Notes under the pieces: generated by a model
Databases searched by the model: none
The model's input: only the letters and a program-made list of their open reading frames with translations
Told to the model about the DNA's origin: nothing
Shown here: positions 5,930 to 9,367 of the stretch, piece after piece
How positions within the stretch are numbered: position 1 is the stretch's first letter
Layout: every line of letters begins with the position of its first letter
Made by a program: the position numbers and the translations under genes
DNA from: Bordetella parapertussis
GTDB lineage: Bacteria > Pseudomonadota > Gammaproteobacteria > Burkholderiales > Burkholderiaceae_C
Assembly: GCA_945873925.1 (NCBI GenBank)
Contig: CAMCES010000058.1
Span: 1 to 9,367 of the forward strand
Direction: 5' to 3'
DNA: 9,367 nucleotides

Positions 5930-6201
5930 GTGGCGAGCTGCGTTTGTGCCAAGTGTTGGTGCTCAATGCCGATGGCCGCAACGATGGCGGCCCCATGTTG
6001 GACAACGACCGCTTGCAAGTCGGTACCTACCGCCTGGTGTTTTCGGTCAAGGCGTATTTCCAGGCCAAAGGCATGGTCTTGCCAGATCCGGCATTTTTAG
6101 ACCAGGTCAGGCTCGACTTTGGCGTGGCCGATGTGACCCAGCACTACCATGTGCCCCTGTTGGTCGGTCCTTGGAGTTACTCGACTTGCCGAGGTTCTTA
6201 G
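5929..6201 (+). pseudogene. uraH: 5'-truncated 5-hydroxyisourate hydrolase (transthyretin-like) remnant
   Basis: The last 90 codons clearly match 5-hydroxyisourate hydrolase, which converts the urate oxidase product 5-hydroxyisourate to OHCU in purine degradation. Visible motifs are LNADGRNDGG, GTYRLVFSVKAYF, VADVTQHYHVPLL and the C-terminal end. The family is usually about 110-120 residues and begins with an S-T-H-V-L-D-T segment supplying an active-site His. No reading frame upstream of 5929 encodes that segment. The frame can be extended to a TTG at 5887, but that part (MPRACRRRWC) has no family resemblance. The C-terminal signature Y-R-G-S reads C-R-G-S, explained by one TAC-to-TGC transition. 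A missing N-terminus plus a damaged signature argue for a dead gene. It ends 3 bp before the convergent lipoprotein gene's stop. Confidence 0.8.
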
Positions 6202-6204
6202 CCT

Positions 6205-6759
6205 TCAGTATTGGCCTTCGGTCAAGGTGTCGAGTTGGAATTGACCGCTGACATGCCATAGCCAGGTGTCGGTGTACTTGACTTGCTTCATCCGAACGGG
6301 CGCCGGGTAGGGCGCAGCGGCCCGCACCTGCTGTTCGATTTCGCGCATCACCTCGGGGACATGGCGCGGTGCGCGCAACCACACGATCTCATCGACCCCC
6401 CCTTGGCTGTTGACCGCGACCTCAATCACCCCTACCGCTTTCAGCATGGGCGGCAGCTTGCCTCGGTAAATGCGTTGCTGGTAGGTGTTGTAAAGATGGC
6501 GAGCCGCATCGGAGCGGTATGCTTTGGCTGTGAGCGCCTGCGAGACTGGGGCATGAAGCGGCAAGTTTTCTTCGCTGGGTTTGGCCTTGGCCAGCGCCTG
6601 CGCAGGTGCTGGTGCAACCGGCTGGGGCGGTTGAGGGGTCAGCACAGACGCTGGGCTGGCAGGCGCACGCGCTGTCTGGCGCACAGGGGTTTGGGCGCAA
6701 GCGGCCAACAAGGCGAGCAGGATCAGCAAGCCGTATCGCGGTGAACAGGTGGTGTTCAA
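6205..6759 (-). CDS. Lipoprotein with TonB-like C-terminal domain
   Basis: A 184-residue lipoprotein is predicted if translation starts at TTG 6759. I prefer this start because GGAGGGAGG (6765-6773) lies 5 nt upstream, whereas the ATG at 6792 has no Shine-Dalgarno and would add 11 residues ahead of the signal peptide. From the TTG the signal peptide is short (core 10-18) and ends in the lipobox LAAC with Cys21; the +2 residue is Ala, compatible with outer-membrane sorting. A Pro/Ala-rich linker covers ~33-57. Residues ~85-175 resemble the TonB/TolA C-terminal fold: RIYRGKLPP, then VIEVAVNSQGGVDEIVWL, then a helix and a final strand. True TonB is anchored by an inner-membrane helix, so the lipid-anchored form is not a standard energy transducer; its partner is unknown. 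No obvious operon partner lies within 200 nt upstream. Confidence 0.8.
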   Translation of the reverse strand: MNTTCSPRYGLLILLALLAACAQTPVRQTARAPASPASVLTPQPPQPVAPAPAQALAKAKPSEENLPLHAPVSQALTAKAYRSDAARHLYNTYQQRIYRGKLPPMLKAVGVIEVAVNSQGGVDEIVWLRAPRHVPEVMREIEQQVRAAAPYPAPVRMKQVKYTDTWLWHVSGQFQLDTLTEGQY

Positions 6760-6967
6760 TCGGGCCTCCCTCCAGTTTATTGAGCCATCCATACTGTGCG
6801 CTCAATCAACAGCTTTGGCAATCCTGCTATTTAGAGGTAATTCAGTGAATTTGCTGGACAACTTTCTGATTCAATTGCGCGGTGCTGATCATCAGTTTCA
6901 GCCGTGCGGAAAACCTGGACCTGTTGGCCGGGTGGCAAAACTCCAGCCTTGAACAAACCCACCGCCC

Positions 6968-7324
6968 TTACGCGGCCGGAGCGCCAGGCGCTGGCGCGCT
7001 GGTTTCTGGCGGGGCCAAACCCTTGACCTTGTTTTCGTAGGCCAGCAGGCGTTTTTCGCGTTGGACCAAGTAGGCGTTGTAGGCCAGTTGCATCTGCAAC
7101 TGTTGCTGGTCTTGCCGTTCTTTGACCTGGTTGTTGTAGATGAACAGTTCTCGGCTGTTGCTGATGGATTGGGCCAGCATGGCACTGGCCCCTTTGTTCA
7201 AGCCACGCCACAACAGCATGGCCAAGGCCAGCGGGAAAAACACCACCATGGCCACATACACCCAGACTTCTTCGGGGTTGGAAGCGGTTTCCTTCAGCTG
7301 TTTGGCAAATTCATCGGCGGTCAT
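6968..7324 (-). CDS. Small single-pass membrane protein with coiled-coil tail
   Basis: I do not recognise a named family. The 118-residue protein has a short acidic N-terminus, one membrane helix (about 20-39, EVWVYVAMVVFFPLALAMLL), then a Gln/Arg/Lys-rich helical stretch (~58-102, including NNQVKERQDQQQLQMQL) likely to form a coiled coil, and a Pro/Ala-rich end. I chose ATG 7324 because AGGA sits 5 nt upstream; an upstream in-frame start at 7387 would add a polar, low-quality extension overlapping the promoter region of the divergent glycerate kinase gene. Transcribed alone, it is divergent from glycerate kinase with 81 nt between starts. Positive residues after the helix suggest the coiled coil faces the cytoplasm. 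Confidence 0.7.
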   Translation of the reverse strand: MTADEFAKQLKETASNPEEVWVYVAMVVFFPLALAMLLWRGLNKGASAMLAQSISNSRELFIYNNQVKERQDQQQLQMQLAYNAYLVQREKRLLAYENKVKGLAPPETSAPAPGAPAA

Positions 7325-7368
7325 GGCAGTCCTGTCTCGGGTTTGACTCACAGGGAATCGACCCGAGC

Positions 7369-7405
7369 CTGGCCAACTTGAGCGCATGCGCTATGCTCGC
7401 CCGGC
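7369..7405 (+). promoter_or_regulatory. Possible promoter close to the glycerate kinase start
   Basis: The 81-nt divergent gap must hold promoters for both flanking genes. TATGCT (7392-7397) is a reasonable -10 box on the plus strand, but the -35 position (around CTGGCC, 7369-7374) is weak. A transcript from this box would begin within a few bases of the ATG at 7406, which also lacks a Shine-Dalgarno, so the message could be leaderless. This is inference from position only. Confidence 0.25.
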
Positions 7406-8725
7406 ATGGCCCCTGTGCAACCCCTTTCCACCGAACCCCAAGCCCTGCTCCGGCAGCTGTATGACGCGGCTGTGGCCCGTGCCCAACCGCACTTGAACAT
7501 GCCCGCTTGTTTGCCTGCGCCGCCCCTGGGGCGCACCGTGGTGGTGGGTGCCGGGAAGGCGGCTGGCGCGATGGCCCATGCGCTCGAACAGGCATGGCCA
7601 GCCAATGCGCCTTTGTCTGGCGTGGTGGTCACCCGTTACCACCACACCCCGCCGCGTCCTGCGGGTGTGGCGCAGCGCGTCGAGGTGTTGGAAGCCGCCC
7701 ACCCGGTGCCCGACGCCGCAGGTGTGCAAGCCGCCGAGCGCATCTTGGCGCTGGTGCAAGGCTTGCAGCCCGACGACCTGGTGATTTGCCTCATCTCTGG
7801 TGGCGGCTCGGCGCTGCTGACCCTGCCCGCTGACGGCTTGAGCCTGGCCGACAAACAACAGATCAACCGCGCCCTCTTGGAAAGCGGCGCCAACATCACC
7901 GAGATGAACACGGTTCGCAAGCATTTGTCGCGCATCAAAGGCGGACGTTTGGCGGCGGCTTGCCACCCCGCCCAGGTGGTGACGCTGACCATCAGCGATG
8001 TGCCCGGCGACGACCCAGCGGTGATCGCCAGTGGGCCCACGGTGCCCGACACCAGCACCTGCGCCCAGGCCTTGGCCATTTTGGAGCGCTACCGCATTGA
8101 ATTACCAAACAGCGTGAAAGCGGCCCTGCAATCGGGTGCCCTGGAAACCCCCAAGCCAGGGAACACGTTGTTTGCAGGCCACCAGGTGCGCATGATGGCC
8201 ACGCCGCAGCAGTCGCTGCAAGCCGCCGCCGATATGGCGCAAGCGGCGGGTTTGAACGCCTACATCTTGTCGGATGAAATCGAAGGCGAGTCGCGTGAGG
8301 TGGGCAAGGTGCATGCGGCTTTGGCACGCGCTGCGGCGCTGGGACACGGGCCGTTTCAAAAGCCGTGCGTGATTTTGAGCGGCGGCGAAACCACGGTCAC
8401 GGTGCGCCCACAAGCGCCGGGTGCGCCACGCGGCAAAGGCGGGCGGGCAGGGGAGTTTTGTTTGGGGCTGGCGGTGGGCTTGCAAGGGATGAGCGGTGTG
8501 TGGGGCTTGGCCGCGGACACCGACGGCATTGACGGCGTGGAGGACAACGCAGGTGCCGTGGTGACCCCAGACACCCTAGAGCGAGCGGACCATGCAGGTT
8601 TGAAACCGTCTGCGTTTTTAGACCGCAACGACAGCTATCGGTTTTTTGAAGCCTTGGATGATTTGGTGGTGACCGGCCCGACCCACACCAATGTGAACGA
8701 CTTCAGGGCTTTGCTGGTGCTTTAA
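7406..8725 (+). CDS. gckA: Glycerate 2-kinase (DUF4147/MOFRL family)
   Basis: This 439-residue cytoplasmic enzyme of the GckA/TtuD family should phosphorylate D-glycerate with ATP to 2-phosphoglycerate, feeding glyoxylate, tartrate or hydroxypyruvate carbon into glycolysis. Older annotations call the family hydroxypyruvate reductase. N-terminal domain motifs are GAGKAAG (48-54, with the conserved Lys51), LISGGGSALL (129-138), NTVRKHLSRIKGGRLA (168-183) and SDVPGDDPAVIASGP (197-211). C-terminal (MOFRL) motifs are LSGGETTV (324-331), GGRAGEF (345-351), AADTDGIDG (369-377) and THTNVND (426-432). Length is normal for the family. The usual GGRNQE is GGRAGE here, a change at a conserved spot that may matter. 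No Shine-Dalgarno precedes the ATG. Its stop overlaps the convergent DUF1640-like gene's stop by 4 nt. No other glyoxylate-pathway gene is visible. Confidence 0.93.
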   Translation: MAPVQPLSTEPQALLRQLYDAAVARAQPHLNMPACLPAPPLGRTVVVGAGKAAGAMAHALEQAWPANAPLSGVVVTRYHHTPPRPAGVAQRVEVLEAAHPVPDAAGVQAAERILALVQGLQPDDLVICLISGGGSALLTLPADGLSLADKQQINRALLESGANITEMNTVRKHLSRIKGGRLAAACHPAQVVTLTISDVPGDDPAVIASGPTVPDTSTCAQALAILERYRIELPNSVKAALQSGALETPKPGNTLFAGHQVRMMATPQQSLQAAADMAQAAGLNAYILSDEIEGESREVGKVHAALARAAALGHGPFQKPCVILSGGETTVTVRPQAPGAPRGKGGRAGEFCLGLAVGLQGMSGVWGLAADTDGIDGVEDNAGAVVTPDTLERADHAGLKPSAFLDRNDSYRFFEALDDLVVTGPTHTNVNDFRALLVL

Positions 8726-9123
8726 ATAAGCTTGACCACGGTGGCCACGACACCAATGGCCAAGACCATGAGACTGCCTAATTTGATGACCATGCGCTGC
8801 TCCAGTAACTGCATGTCTTTTTGCACTTCCAGTCTGAGAAGTTGCATGTCTTTTCGCAGCTCTTGGCCCTGTAGTTGTATTTCTTTGCGCAGGTCTTGGC
8901 CCTGTAGTTGCATGTCTTTGCGCAGCTCTTGGCCCTGTAGTTGTATTTCTTTTCGCAGGTCAAGGCTCAGTTGTTGAACTTCTTGCTTGGTGCTGAGGCT
9001 GTGGAAATGGTCTTGTATGACCTCGGTCAGGGCGCTGGCTTGAACCTCAGCCAAACCGCCGTCCATGCCGGCTGCTTTAAGCCGGTTGGCGTAGGTGAGG
9101 GAGTCAAAATTTGCAGCCTTCAT
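8722..9123 (-). CDS. DUF1640/CCDC90-like coiled-coil membrane protein
   Basis: A 133-residue protein whose N-terminus (FDSLTYANRLKAAGM...ALTEVI) matches the bacterial DUF1640/CCDC90 family, related to mitochondrial MCU-regulator-type proteins. Residues ~45-110 form a long amphipathic coiled coil with an exact 11-residue period: LRK recurs at 56, 67, 78 and 89, then VQK at 100. A C-terminal membrane helix (~113-132) ends in KLI, so the protein is tail-anchored with the coiled coil probably in the cytoplasm. I use ATG 9123 because it fits the family's N-terminus; a TTG at 9132 would add three residues. Neither start has a strong ribosome binding site. The function of bacterial members is not established. 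It is transcribed divergently from the ABC transporter gene. Confidence 0.85.
   Translation of the reverse strand: MKAANFDSLTYANRLKAAGMDGGLAEVQASALTEVIQDHFHSLSTKQEVQQLSLDLRKEIQLQGQELRKDMQLQGQDLRKEIQLQGQELRKDMQLLRLEVQKDMQLLEQRMVIKLGSLMVLAIGVVATVVKLI
8840..8971. repeat. 33-bp tandem repeat, four units
   Basis: Four head-to-tail 33-bp units (8840-8872, 8873-8905, 8906-8938, 8939-8971) lie inside the DUF1640-like gene; the last diverges in its second half and an older degenerate unit may precede at 8807. Units alternate between a KDMQL-coding and a KEIQL-coding type, so the true period of near identity is 66 bp. Each unit encodes 11 residues, so gain or loss keeps the frame and changes only coiled-coil length. 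Confidence 0.92.
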
Positions 9124-9248
9124 GATGCACAAAGTGTAGATCGAAGTGCGCGCAGTTGCAATGTGATGGGGTTACGTTTCAGGGTGGTACATTGTTCAAG
9201 ATGTTCGAAACCAGCTGAGCAAAAGCGATGTTTGCACCGGAAATCTTT

Positions 9249-9253
9249 AGGAG
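9249..9253 (+). promoter_or_regulatory. Ribosome binding site deciding a TTG start
   Basis: AGGAG ends 9 nt before the TTG at 9263. The reading frame is closed by a TAG at 9248-9250, and no ATG or GTG falls between that stop and the conserved N-terminus, so the TTG is the only sensible start for the ABC ATPase. Confidence 0.7.
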
Positions 9254-9262
9254 AATTGCAGC

Positions 9263-9367
9263 TTGAGCAAACCGCCTTTGCTGAGCCTCAAGGGTATTTG
9301 CAAGCAGTATCCCGCCGTGCTGGCCAACGACAACATCGCCTTGGATGTGCTGCCTGGCCAAATCCAC
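9263..9367 (+). CDS. ABC transporter ATP-binding protein, N-terminal fragment (continues past window)
   Basis: Only the first 35 residues are in the window. PLLSLKGICKQYPAVLANDN followed by IALDVLPGQIH is the typical opening of ATPases from sugar or nucleoside importers of the double-cassette type (a KGI-x-K-x-YP-x-V-x-AN pattern just before the Walker A). In the nucleoside branch this gene sits with BMP-type binding protein and two permease genes; those would lie to the right, out of view. The Walker A itself is beyond the edge. The start is TTG with AGGAG upstream. A urate-pathway remnant about 3 kb away makes a purine nucleoside substrate appealing, but that is inference. Confidence 0.8.
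   Translation, partial: MSKPPLLSLKGICKQYPAVLANDNIALDVLPGQIH

Noticed and set aside
5841..6841. Near-repeat TGCTATTTAG(A)GGTAA at 5841 and 6827
   Set aside because: Ten-base repeats are expected many times by chance in 9 kb, the flanks do not match, and no element lies between as a unit.
6831..6967. Open minus-strand frame running past the small membrane protein (to 6831)
   Set aside because: The frame is a different phase of the membrane protein gene that happens to stay open; the tail has no start, ribosome binding site or recognisable motif.
8840..8971. CRISPR array
   Set aside because: There are no unique spacers. Whole units repeat, and they code for an in-frame coiled coil.
9179..9367. 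62-codon minus-strand frame at the right edge
   Set aside because: It is antisense to the ABC ATPase start, which has a ribosome binding site and a conserved N-terminal pattern.

Overview
The window looks like a chromosomal segment of a betaproteobacterium, probably of the Comamonadaceae (Limnohabitans/Rhodoferax-like). This rests on moderately high GC, tight gene packing, the style of the hydroxyisourate hydrolase remnant, and a glycerate 2-kinase and DUF1640-type coiled-coil protein typical of that group. It is judged from sequence style alone, without a database search.

Layout. (1) 1-426 (+) is the 3' part of a short-chain dehydrogenase fold protein. Its catalytic pattern S-x12-Y-x3-R and its NPTYFP motif match halohydrin dehalogenases better than ordinary SDR oxidoreductases. 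(2) 427-5699 (-) is a tightly packed six-gene block that reads as one operon. In transcription order it encodes a membrane-anchored protein with four cysteines (5148-5699), a 555-residue channel with two voltage-sensor domains and a K+-type pore (3472-5139), two paralogous 6-TM channels with non-canonical filters (2535-3446 and 1624-2538), a small ORF (1439-1627), and a secreted alpha/beta hydrolase (427-1431). An AT-rich stretch with repeated GCAAAT elements and a 12-bp palindrome lies just upstream as a candidate promoter. (3) 5843-6201 is a decay scar: the 3' end of an unidentified minus-strand gene abuts a 5'-truncated plus-strand hydroxyisourate hydrolase (uraH) remnant. (4) 6205-6759 (-) is a lipoprotein with a TonB-like C-terminal domain, and 6968-7324 (-) is a small single-pass coiled-coil membrane protein. 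The 6760-6967 interval between them holds nothing I can name. (5) 7406-8725 (+) is a glycerate 2-kinase. (6) 8722-9123 (-) is a DUF1640/CCDC90-like coiled-coil membrane protein carrying 33-bp tandem repeats. (7) 9263-9367 (+) is the start of an ABC transporter ATPase that continues out of the window.

The most interesting part is the channel operon. Three voltage-gated-channel paralogues sit side by side. Only one has a K+ signature filter (SVGYGD), and it carries an extra N-terminal voltage sensor. The other two have GWGN and GSGN in the filter, and are one residue shorter between the pore-helix Trp and the first filter Gly. All three end in a similar helical module around an Asp-Gly loop. 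This suggests a multi-component, possibly heteromeric, channel system of unknown selectivity. The rest of the window is ordinary accessory and metabolic sequence, apart from the dehalogenase-like gene.
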